Source of the DNA: an uncultured Bacteroides sp.
Lineage (GTDB): Bacteria; Bacteroidota; Bacteroidia; Bacteroidales; Bacteroidaceae
Direction of reading: 5' to 3'
Length of the DNA stretch: 63,413 nt
Assembly (NCBI GenBank): GCA_949296415.1
Contig: CASFQC010000008.1
Coordinates: forward strand, 1 to 63,413
Position 1 is the first letter of the stretch. Each line of letters begins with the position of its first letter. A program made the translations under genes and the position numbers. The notes below the pieces were generated by a model, which saw only the letters and a list, made by a program, of their open reading frames with translations, searched no databases and was not told where the DNA came from. This document shows, piece after piece, positions 56,330 through 63,413 of the stretch.

Positions 56330-56535
56330 TTCTCACCACACAAGTTTATGAAGACGCACCGCATCTTTCTCTTATTTTCATATACTTCCATGGCTATGAC
56401 ACTGGCCAATGGCTATGGGACAGACGGAAAGCATCCAAAGTCGAAACAACAAATCTGTCCGACCGGATTGATGTGAAAGTCCTGCTTGACAACTTCAAAA
56501 ACGGCAAGAATATAGACATCTTCGACCTGAAATGA
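56330..56535 (+). pseudogene. Open remnant without start
   Basis: One plus-strand frame is open up to a TGA at 56533-56535 and its end reads like real protein: DTGQWLWDRRKASKVE and RIDVKVLLDNFKNGKNIDIF. There is no plausible start in this frame; the ATG at 56348 is in another frame and stops after 42 codons. It is most likely the 3' scrap of a lost gene. Otherwise 56253-56718 holds only the hairpin at its left end. Confidence 0.35.
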
Positions 56536-56718
56536 CGGTGAACACCCTTTTCCCATAAAATGCCAGTCGCGTATGAATGCAAAAAAGAGAAACGGTACCT
56601 GTGGGATAAGCAGGCCGGCAGAAAGAAACAGCATTGTAACATCTGTTTCATTCTCCCGTAACAAAAAGTCCTCATTTTTGCCCTTGTAATTCAATAACGG
56701 ATAATAGCAGACAAGAAT

Positions 56719-57411
56719 ATGAACAATTACCGCATTTTAGTAGTGGACGATGAAGACGACCTGTGCGAAATCCTGAAATTCAATCTGGAAAACGAAGGGT
56801 ACGAAGTGGATACGGCAAACTCGGCAGAAGAGGCTTTGCGCATGGACATAAGCAGCTACGACCTGTTACTGCTTGACGTCATGATGGGCGAAATCTCCGG
56901 TTTCAAGATGGCCAGCCTGCTGAAGAAAGACAAGAAGACAGCCCACATCCCCATCATTTTCATCACAGCCAAGGACACGGAGAACGACACCGTCACCGGA
57001 TTCAATCTGGGAGCCGACGACTATATATCGAAACCCTTCTCTCTGCGTGAAGTGGCCGCCAGGGTCAAGGCCGTACTGCGCCGCACCCGGCAGGAACACG
57101 GCAACGGAGACCAGCCCGAACAGCTCACTTACCGCACACTGGTGCTGGACATCGTAAAAAAGAAAGTATCCATAGACGGACAGGAAGTGCCGCTGACCAA
57201 AAAAGAGTTTGAGATACTGCTCCTGCTCCTGCAGAACACAGGACGTGTATTCTCGCGCGAAGACATACTGAAACACATATGGAGCGATGAAGTGTATGTG
57301 CTTGACCGCACCATAGACGTGAACATCACACGCCTGCGCAAAAAGATAGGAAATTACGGCAAATGCATCGTAACACGGTTAGGATATGGTTATTGTTTTG
57401 AAGCAGAGTAG
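56719..57411 (+). CDS. OmpR/PhoB-family response regulator
   Basis: 230 residues. The receiver domain has the acidic pocket (VVDDEDD), phosphorylation site Asp53 in LLLLDVMMG, Thr in FITAKD and Lys in YISKPFS. From about 135 the winged-helix output domain follows: LTKKEFEILLLLLQNTGRVFSREDIL, then RTIDVNITRLRKKIG and RLGYGYCFE. It resembles the RprY regulator of Bacteroides. The histidine kinase gene overlaps its end by 26 bp, so the two are coupled. Confidence 0.93.
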   Translation: MNNYRILVVDDEDDLCEILKFNLENEGYEVDTANSAEEALRMDISSYDLLLLDVMMGEISGFKMASLLKKDKKTAHIPIIFITAKDTENDTVTGFNLGADDYISKPFSLREVAARVKAVLRRTRQEHGNGDQPEQLTYRTLVLDIVKKKVSIDGQEVPLTKKEFEILLLLLQNTGRVFSREDILKHIWSDEVYVLDRTIDVNITRLRKKIGNYGKCIVTRLGYGYCFEAE

Positions 57412-59191
57412 CGACGGAAGACACTGGCTGTCGTTCAGCGGCAAGCTGTTCCTGTCCGTCATCTCTCTTTTCATCATGTTCTCGGCATGCTTCATCGCAT
57501 ACCAGTACCAGCGCGAGAAAGACTACAAGATAGAGCTGCTCAACACCAAACTGCAAAATTACAATGAACAGCTTGACTTGGTGATTCTGAACAATCCCGG
57601 CGACAAGAGCAAGGAAGCGTTGGACAGATACATCGCACGCTATGTGGATAAAAAGCTGCGGGTGACCATCATCTCGCCGGATGGCTCCGTACTATATGAC
57701 AACACAGACAATGGCACCGAACCGCTGGAAAACCATATAGCGCGTCCCGAAATACAGCAGGCCCTGAAAAACGGCAGCGGATTTGACGTCAGACGGGTAT
57801 CGGACACTACAGGGCTGACTTACTTCTATTCAGTCACCCGGTATTCGCATTACCTCATACGCACGGCACTGCCCTATGACGTGAACCTCATCAACAGCCT
57901 CGCGGCAGACCAGCGCTACCTGTGGTTCACGGGCATCATCACCCTGCTACTCATCATAGCATTCTACAAATATACCTCACGGCTGGGCACCGCCGTAACC
58001 CACCTGAAGGAGTTCGCACAGAAAGCCGACCGAAACGAACCTATAGACATAGACATGATGTCGGCATTCCCTCACAACGAATTGGGCGAAATCTCACAAC
58101 ACATCATCCAGATATACAAACGCTTGCACAAGACCAAGGAGGCACTGTACATAGAACGCGAAAAGCTTATCACCCATCTGCAGACCTCACGCGAGGGACT
58201 GGGCGTGTTCACCAAGGACAAAAGGGAAATTCTGGTGAACAACCTGTTCACACAGTACAGCAACATCATCTCCGACTCCAACCTGCAGACCACGGAAGAG
58301 ATATTCAGCGTAAGCGAATTCAAAAGCATAAACGACTTTGTGAACAAAGCCCTGCGCCGTCCGACAAACGGAAACGAAGAAAAGCGCATGTCAGTAAATA
58401 TAAACAAGAACGGACGTATCTTCGTAGTGGAATGCATCATATTCCAAGACCACAGCTTTGAAGTGTCCATAAACGACATCACGCAGGAAGAGGAGCAGAT
58501 CATGCTGAAAAGGCAGCTCACACAAAACATAGCCCACGAACTGAAGACACCGGTAAGCAGCATACAAGGATACCTGGAAACCATAGTGAACAACGGCCAT
58601 ATCCCGCAGGAAAAGATGATGGTGTTCCTGGAACGCTGCTATGCTCAGAGCAACCGCCTGAGCCGGCTCCTGCGCGACATATCCGTACTGACCCGGATGG
58701 ACGAGGCAGCCAACATGATAGACATGGAAAAGGTAGACATAGGCATACTGGTAACCAACATGGTCAACGAAGTATCCATGGATTTGGAGAAAAAACACAT
58801 CACCGTAATCAACTCCCTAAAGCCCAAGATACAAATCAAAGGCAACTACTCGCTACTCTATTCCATCTTCCGAAACCTCATGGACAATGCCATAGCCTAT
58901 GCCGGAACCAACATACGCGTAAACATCTCGTGCTTCCGCGAGGACGAGAAATTCTACTACTTCAGCTTTGCAGACAACGGAGTGGGAGTAAGCCCGGAAC
59001 ATCTCAACAGGCTGTTCGAACGGTTTTATCGCGTGGACAAAGGCCGGTCGCGCAAGTTGGGCGGAACCGGGCTGGGACTGGCCATCGTGAAGAATGCCGT
59101 CATCATACACGGAGGAACCATTTCGGCCAAGAACAATGCGGGAGGAGGGTTGGAGTTTGTCTTCACGCTGGCAAAAGACAGAGACGAATGA
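57386..59191 (+). CDS. Sensor histidine kinase partner of the response regulator
   Basis: 601 residues. Two membrane segments (about 18-40 and 175-195) enclose a periplasmic sensor domain of about 135 residues. A linker and a PAS-like stretch follow (about 265-360). The phosphoacceptor is His384 in NIAHELKTPVSSIQGYLE; the ATPase domain has the N-box RNLMDNAIAYA, the G1 box FADNGVGV, the F-box RFYRVDKGRS and the G2 box GGTGLGLAIVKN. Architecture and the gene pair match RprX/RprY-type systems. The signal is unknown. Confidence 0.93.
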   Translation: MVIVLKQSSDGRHWLSFSGKLFLSVISLFIMFSACFIAYQYQREKDYKIELLNTKLQNYNEQLDLVILNNPGDKSKEALDRYIARYVDKKLRVTIISPDGSVLYDNTDNGTEPLENHIARPEIQQALKNGSGFDVRRVSDTTGLTYFYSVTRYSHYLIRTALPYDVNLINSLAADQRYLWFTGIITLLLIIAFYKYTSRLGTAVTHLKEFAQKADRNEPIDIDMMSAFPHNELGEISQHIIQIYKRLHKTKEALYIEREKLITHLQTSREGLGVFTKDKREILVNNLFTQYSNIISDSNLQTTEEIFSVSEFKSINDFVNKALRRPTNGNEEKRMSVNINKNGRIFVVECIIFQDHSFEVSINDITQEEEQIMLKRQLTQNIAHELKTPVSSIQGYLETIVNNGHIPQEKMMVFLERCYAQSNRLSRLLRDISVLTRMDEAANMIDMEKVDIGILVTNMVNEVSMDLEKKHITVINSLKPKIQIKGNYSLLYSIFRNLMDNAIAYAGTNIRVNISCFREDEKFYYFSFADNGVGVSPEHLNRLFERFYRVDKGRSRKLGGTGLGLAIVKNAVIIHGGTISAKNNAGGGLEFVFTLAKDRDE

Positions 59192-59258
59192 CATTTCCAC
59201 AGCCCGCATGGGCCTTTTATTCTGACAAAAGTCCTATCTTAGCCGCCTGAAAGCATAT

Positions 59259-60716
59259 ATGGCCATGATGGAAAAAGATTTGTTGGACACACTATACCGG
59301 AAACTTACCGGAAAACATGCCGATGCGGTCGAAAAGCTGCCCGCATCAGGCTCTAACCGCCACTACTACCGCCTGTACGGCAGCCCTACCCTCATCGGAG
59401 TGGCAGGAGAATCGGTTGACGAGAACAAAGCTTTCTGCTATTTGTCCGCCCATTTCCACCGGAAAGGACTCCCAGTTCCCCAGGTGCTGGCCGTATCAGA
59501 TGACGGACAACTCTACCTGCAGGACGATTTGGGAGACACCACCCTGTTCGACACGCTGAGGCAAGCCCGCGAAACCGGTATATTCACTGAGGCCGACCGC
59601 ACCAGCCTGAGACACGCCATGAGCTTGCTGCCCGACGTACAGTGTGCGGGGGCTGAAGGACTGGACTTCAGCCAATGCTACCCTCTGGCCGCTTTTGACC
59701 GCCGAAGCATATGCTGGGATCTGAATTACTTCAAGTACTGTTTTCTGAAAGCCACAGGAACCGACTTCCGCGAAGACAAACTGGAAGACGACTTTGACCG
59801 CATGCAGCACATGCTACTGGCTACAAACGGCAGCGACACCTTCATGTACAGAGACTTCCAAAGCCGCAACGTGATGCTCCGCGACGGAAAGCCGTGGCTC
59901 ATCGATTTTCAGGGCGGAAGGCGCGGCCCGTGCCAATATGACGTGGCCTCTTTCCTGTGGCAAGCCAAAGCCAGGTATCCGGACGAGTTGAAGGAAGAGT
60001 TGCTACAAGCCTACCTTGAACGCCTTGCCTGTTACCGCAACGTTGACAAAGACGGATTCCGGCACAGCCTGCGCCACTTTATACTGTTCAGACTGCTGCA
60101 AGTGTTGGGCGGATACGGATTCAGAGGCTACTTCGAACGGAAGCCCCATTTTCTGGAAAGCATCCCTCATGCCATAACTTCCCTGAAAAAACTGCTGGAA
60201 CAGCCCTTCGGGGAATATCCCTACCTGAACGGAGTGCTGGCACGCATGTGCGACGACTATCTGGCCGGACATGCCGCAACGCCACGTGACGGACAGGAAC
60301 TGACCGTACGGATAACAAGCTTTTCCTACAAGAAAGGCATACCCGAAGACCCGACCGGAAACGGAGGCGGATTTGTGTTCGACTGCCGAGCCATGCACAA
60401 TCCCGGACGCTACGAACGCTACAAGACTTTGACCGGACTGGATGCCCCTGTCATTGCCTTTTTAAAAGAACAGGGAGAAATGGATGCCTTCCTGCAACAT
60501 GTCTATGCGCTGGCCGACGCTTCGGTCGGAAAATACCTGCAAAGAGGATTCAGCAGCCTCATGCTGAGCTTCGGATGTACCGGCGGACAACACCGCTCAG
60601 TATTTGCCGCACAACAGACAGCACAGCATCTGCATGAGAAGTTCGGAGTACGCATCATACTGGAACACAGGGAACAACAGCTGACCACCACGTGGGAAAG
60701 CAAACATATGCCATAA
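59259..60716 (+). CDS. amgK: Fused anomeric amino-sugar kinase (AmgK-like) and RapZ C-terminal domain
   Basis: 485 residues. About 1-330 is an aminoglycoside-phosphotransferase-fold kinase: SGSNRHYYRLYG near the P-loop-like start, the catalytic MYRDFQSRNVML with Asp and Asn, and WLIDFQGGRRGP with the Mg-binding Asp. AmgK phosphorylates MurNAc/GlcNAc at C1. About 345-485 is a RapZ C-terminal domain: SFSYKKGIPEDPTGNGGGF, CRAMHNPGRYERYKTLTG, and LSFGCTGGQHRSVFAA, the site that binds glucosamine-6-phosphate in E. coli RapZ. The RapZ N-terminal NTPase is missing. The MurU gene follows after 43 bp. Alternative starts at 59265 and 59268 are possible. Confidence 0.88.
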   Translation: MAMMEKDLLDTLYRKLTGKHADAVEKLPASGSNRHYYRLYGSPTLIGVAGESVDENKAFCYLSAHFHRKGLPVPQVLAVSDDGQLYLQDDLGDTTLFDTLRQARETGIFTEADRTSLRHAMSLLPDVQCAGAEGLDFSQCYPLAAFDRRSICWDLNYFKYCFLKATGTDFREDKLEDDFDRMQHMLLATNGSDTFMYRDFQSRNVMLRDGKPWLIDFQGGRRGPCQYDVASFLWQAKARYPDELKEELLQAYLERLACYRNVDKDGFRHSLRHFILFRLLQVLGGYGFRGYFERKPHFLESIPHAITSLKKLLEQPFGEYPYLNGVLARMCDDYLAGHAATPRDGQELTVRITSFSYKKGIPEDPTGNGGGFVFDCRAMHNPGRYERYKTLTGLDAPVIAFLKEQGEMDAFLQHVYALADASVGKYLQRGFSSLMLSFGCTGGQHRSVFAAQQTAQHLHEKFGVRIILEHREQQLTTTWESKHMP

Positions 60717-60759
60717 CCTCTACCGCCATCATCCCCAAAAACAATCAAGACACACACCA

Positions 60760-61521
60760 ATGAAAGCCATGATTTTCGCAGCCGGACTGGGCACACGCCT
60801 ACGTCCGCTGACAGACCACTGTCCGAAAGCCCTGCTGAAAGTAGCGGGCATCCCCATGCTGGAACGTGTACTGAGACGGCTGGAGCAAGCCGGATTCGAC
60901 GACATCACCGTCAACGTGCATCACCTGGCTGGACAAATCACTGACTATCTGCAAAAGCGGAAGACCGGAAACACACGCATACACATAAGCGATGAGACCG
61001 GATGCCTGCTTGATACGGGAGGAGGCATAGCCAAAGCCCGCCCTTTTCTGGACGGAGACGAACCGTTTCTGGTGCACAACGCCGACATTGCCACCGATAC
61101 CGACCTGACAGCACTCTACCGGCAACACTGCCAAAGCGGAGCTGTGGCCTCCCTGGCCGTAAGCCAGAGAAAGACTTCACGCTACCTCCTGACCGACAGC
61201 AGTCTGCGGCTACGCGGATGGACCAACGCCGTCACCGGCGAGGTGCGTCCCGCACTGTCAGCCACAGAACTGTCAGCACTGCAACGCTGGTCCTTCGGAG
61301 GCATACATGTGCTGTCGCCCGCCATCTTCCGCCTCATGGAGGAAGGCGGATGGCAAGGAACGTTCCCCATCATCCCCTTCTACCTGTCCGTGTGCGGGAA
61401 GGCACATATCCAACTGTACAGGCAGCAAGCCACTTACTGGTTCGACATAGGCAAGCCGGAAACGCTGGCGCAAGCCGATATCTTTCTCACAGAACATGCG
61501 GACATACAGTCCGGACAATAA
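60760..61521 (+). CDS. murU: MurNAc-1-phosphate uridylyltransferase-like nucleotidyltransferase
   Basis: 253 residues. NDP-sugar pyrophosphorylase fold: IFAAGLGTRLRPLTDHCPKALLKVAG is the nucleotide loop with the catalytic Arg and Lys, LVHNADIATDTDL holds the metal-binding Asp, and YWFDIGKPETL is the late signature seen in MurU. MurU makes UDP-MurNAc from MurNAc-1-phosphate, so with the AmgK-like gene 43 bp upstream it completes a salvage shortcut from recovered peptidoglycan sugar to the cell-wall precursor pool. General NDP-sugar pyrophosphorylase is the alternative if the pairing misleads. Confidence 0.85.
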   Translation: MKAMIFAAGLGTRLRPLTDHCPKALLKVAGIPMLERVLRRLEQAGFDDITVNVHHLAGQITDYLQKRKTGNTRIHISDETGCLLDTGGGIAKARPFLDGDEPFLVHNADIATDTDLTALYRQHCQSGAVASLAVSQRKTSRYLLTDSSLRLRGWTNAVTGEVRPALSATELSALQRWSFGGIHVLSPAIFRLMEEGGWQGTFPIIPFYLSVCGKAHIQLYRQQATYWFDIGKPETLAQADIFLTEHADIQSGQ

Positions 61522-61611
61522 GACCCACACAGACGGAAACAGGCAGGGCGGCAAGTTTTCACTTACCCGTCCTGCCTGTCCTGTCTTATAGGGAACAACA
61601 GCCTACTCCAT

Positions 61612-63048
61612 TCATTCAAACTTGTGCCATCCCGGTCCGGCCACACGGGTCACTTTCCGAGGCTGGAGTTTTGGGAACGCCTGCATCTCGCGGTTCACAG
61701 ACTCGGTGGCAGGCATGCGGTAGTCTTGCATAGCTGAAGCGTCGCCCTCATAGCTGAATTGCATGCGGGCACCGGTATCGCTCACCAAGTCGGCTTCCAC
61801 AGTGTAAATGCCATCCTTTGAGGTGATGTGGATGGTGCCGCTCTGAGCAAGCCCTGCCATCTGTGTCTGCCCGCTCTCATCGCAGTAAGCTAAAAAAGTG
61901 CCCTCAGGCATCGCAATCCCCCACATGTCATAGACGTAACCACTGATGGAGGTATAGGGAAGAAATGTGTCCGTCTCCTCCCAAGTAGTGTCAATAGTAT
62001 ACTCACCCTCAAATGCCATCACGCCGTATCCCGAAGCCGGAGTATAAAGATACATTTTAGATGTATAGCCCGCACCGGCCACAAATCCGGATTCATCCAC
62101 CGGTGTGTTGTAGAGTGACAGCACGTAGCAGTCCATACCCGAAGCGGAAGGGGACACGTATCCGCCCAAGCCGGTCATCACCTGATTCACGTCGTCATAG
62201 AAGTTGCGGAAGCCGTCGGCCAGATTCTCCACCTGTACCTCGCCCTGACTGTGGGCCTTGACTGCCGTATCGTGACCGTCGTTCAACACCAAGTCGGCAT
62301 CGATAGTGTACACTCCATTTTCATAACCTATCACCAGCGTGCCGCTCTTGAATCCTACCTGCATCCAGTCATCGGCCGTGGTACCCATGGCATACACGCT
62401 TCCATCGCGCCAGAAAGTCCCTTCCTCGTTCGTGTCGCCGCCCAACGTATAGGTTCCCGGAGCCAGCCGGATGTCATCCGCAGTCGTGGCGGGAGCAAAG
62501 ACATAGAACCTCACCAGCTGTCCGCCTTCCTGCGGACGTGCGTTGAGTGGCTCTACCTCGGCCGTAGACAGCTGAACGAAGAACTGGTCCACCCCCTCGG
62601 AATACGTGCCGTACCACCATATGTCGGTGTACTCCGACGTGAAGTCTGTGGCTTTCTCAAAAATGGAAGGTGTGGTGAAATCCAGCACAGACACCTGTTC
62701 TACCGTCAGCGACTCATTTCTGGCCGCAGCCACCACCCTGTAGGCTGTCCCTGTTAAAAGGCCGTTAACGGAGACTTGCGTGTCTTCCACCAACAGTCCT
62801 TCGGCCAGCACCTCCTCCACGGAAGGAATCTCCTGATCGGCGGTTTGAAGTACATAATGCACGGCAGTGGCGTTCTCGGCCTCCGCCTGAAATACGACAG
62901 AAGTCTCTGTAAGCTCCACCAATGACAGCGTCAACACAGGCTGAGACGGCACAGGTTCGGGATTGGGATCCGAATCGGAATCATCGCATGCCACAAAACC
63001 CAGCATTGCCGCCAGGCACACAAAATACAATCCAAAAATCTTCTTCAT
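61612..63048 (-). CDS. Surface lipoprotein of unknown function
   Basis: 478 residues from ATG 63048; the frame is open 115 codons further upstream, but that portion contains the 22-bp array and is not coding. Signal MKKIFGLYFVCLAAMLGFVA then Cys21 and DDSDSD, a Bacteroidetes surface-export type. After a short Pro-rich linker a fibronectin-III-like domain lies at about 30-120 (VVFQAEAENATAVHYVLQTA), followed by two beta-rich halves, each with FFVQLS or YVLSLYN-like strands and a lengthy YTIDADLV or YTVEADLV strand. The halves look like a duplication. No enzyme motif was found. Confidence 0.7.
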   Translation of the reverse strand: MKKIFGLYFVCLAAMLGFVACDDSDSDPNPEPVPSQPVLTLSLVELTETSVVFQAEAENATAVHYVLQTADQEIPSVEEVLAEGLLVEDTQVSVNGLLTGTAYRVVAAARNESLTVEQVSVLDFTTPSIFEKATDFTSEYTDIWWYGTYSEGVDQFFVQLSTAEVEPLNARPQEGGQLVRFYVFAPATTADDIRLAPGTYTLGGDTNEEGTFWRDGSVYAMGTTADDWMQVGFKSGTLVIGYENGVYTIDADLVLNDGHDTAVKAHSQGEVQVENLADGFRNFYDDVNQVMTGLGGYVSPSASGMDCYVLSLYNTPVDESGFVAGAGYTSKMYLYTPASGYGVMAFEGEYTIDTTWEETDTFLPYTSISGYVYDMWGIAMPEGTFLAYCDESGQTQMAGLAQSGTIHITSKDGIYTVEADLVSDTGARMQFSYEGDASAMQDYRMPATESVNREMQAFPKLQPRKVTRVAGPGWHKFE

Positions 63049-63095
63049 AATCAAAAAAATATAAGTTAGATTTATATTATTTTGTAATATCGGTG

Positions 63096-63103
63096 CAAAA
63101 GTA
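63096..63103 (-). promoter_or_regulatory. -7 element of the lipoprotein gene
   Basis: Minus strand TACTTTTG, about 48 bp before the chosen ATG, which supports that start over the upstream one. No -33 TTG at the expected distance. Confidence 0.55.
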
Positions 63104-63191
63104 CAATATTTAATAATAAAATAAAGCCTGTCACCCCTAAAAAATAAAAGGAGGGAAAACACCGGGCGGAGCGCACCCATTATCCCTCTGG

Positions 63192-63279
63192 TGTGAACCC
63201 ACACACAGCCCGGTGCGGACGGACGCACACCAAGCTGCAGACGGACACACAGCCGTCTGTGTGTGGGTTCACACCGAAG
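63192..63279. repeat. Array D: four tandem 22-bp units with inverted outer arms
   Basis: Units start at 63192, 63214, 63236 and 63258. Left half-sites are TGTGAA, TGCGGA, TGCAGA, TGTGTG; right half-sites are CACACA, CGCACA, CACACA, TTCACA. The first and last units are reverse complements: 63190-63208 pairs with 63257-63275 over 19 bp, so the whole array could fold into a long hairpin. The rest of 63104-63413 holds no gene that I can see. Confidence 0.85.
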
Positions 63280-63413
63280 GGGGCATCCATAGGCACCGCA
63301 ACGGCCTTTTTTCTGTGAAGTGTCCAAATAGAAACGCAACGTTTCGTTTGTTTGGCAGAAAAAACTCATCGGTCGGGGAGCGCCTCGCGGCAAGGGGCGG
63401 GACCACCCGTCCC

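Noticed and set aside
63049-63393. 115-codon in-frame extension of the last lipoprotein
   Set aside because: It covers a promoter element and the 22-bp array, and would hide a perfect signal peptide inside the protein.
1-63413. tRNA or rRNA genes
   Set aside because: Scanning intergenic regions by eye for T-arm and cloverleaf patterns found none; a covariance search could still reveal one.

Overview
The window is a Bacteroidales chromosome segment; family or genus cannot be fixed from sequence alone, though Bacteroidaceae or Prevotellaceae is my guess. The reasons are: promoters of the Bacteroidetes type (TTG, about 20 bp, TAnnTTTG) in front of many genes; weak or absent Shine-Dalgarno sequences; MurF-Alr and NuoCD fusions; a complex I operon without nuoEFG; lipoproteins whose mature end is Cys plus an acidic run; and PorT-like, GSCFA, DPP-IV and M16 proteins. 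Almost everything is core chromosome. Mobile DNA is limited to the right end of an IS200/IS605-type element at the left edge and a small MITE-like element near 28.4 kb.

Layout. 1-3.2 kb: IS200/IS605 right end joined to a 5'-truncated MATE transporter, then tex. 3.2-4.55 kb: no protein gene, but a well-delimited RNA gene (promoter, rod-like fold with a central bubble, strong terminator) that resembles 6S RNA. 4.55-8.7 kb: a uronate cluster on the minus strand, gatC (PTS IIC without other PTS parts), kduI with a signal peptide, and exuT-like MFS. 9.0-11.5 kb: gph-like phosphatase, fabI, RsmI-like methyltransferase. 11.5-17.6 kb (minus): lipA, DPP-IV, M16 peptidase. 18.0-28.1 kb (minus): nuoABCDHIJKLMN. 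28.5-32.4 kb (minus): dxs, two tandem small winged-helix paralogues, an arginase-family enzyme. 32.4-33.9 kb: non-coding with gene remnants. 33.9-44.8 kb (plus): DUF1080+PHP-like lipoprotein, GSCFA protein, murF-alr fusion, outer-membrane protein, tatA, tatC, Dna2-like nuclease-helicase. 44.9-50.9 kb: POT peptide transporter, HU-like protein, ybaK, uvrA. 51.2-61.5 kb (plus): LysM+PBP1-like protein with PorT-like protein, a surface lipoprotein with a calpain-type protease, a two-component system, then an AmgK-RapZ fusion with MurU. 61.6-63.0 kb (minus): a lipoprotein of unknown function.

How genes fit together. The gatC-kduI-exuT cluster points to import and isomerisation of (unsaturated) uronates from pectin or glycosaminoglycans, with the isomerase placed outside the cytoplasm. 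AmgK-RapZ plus MurU make a peptidoglycan sugar salvage pair with a built-in amino-sugar sensor domain. DPP-IV, M16 and POT fit peptide use.

The most unusual signal is not a gene. Three intergenic arrays (8823-8910, 17724-17811, 63192-63279), each exactly four units of 22 bp, are built from facing half-sites such as TGTGAA and TGCGGA; a decayed fourth lies at 33371-33414 in the opposite orientation. I know no description of this family and would look at it first.
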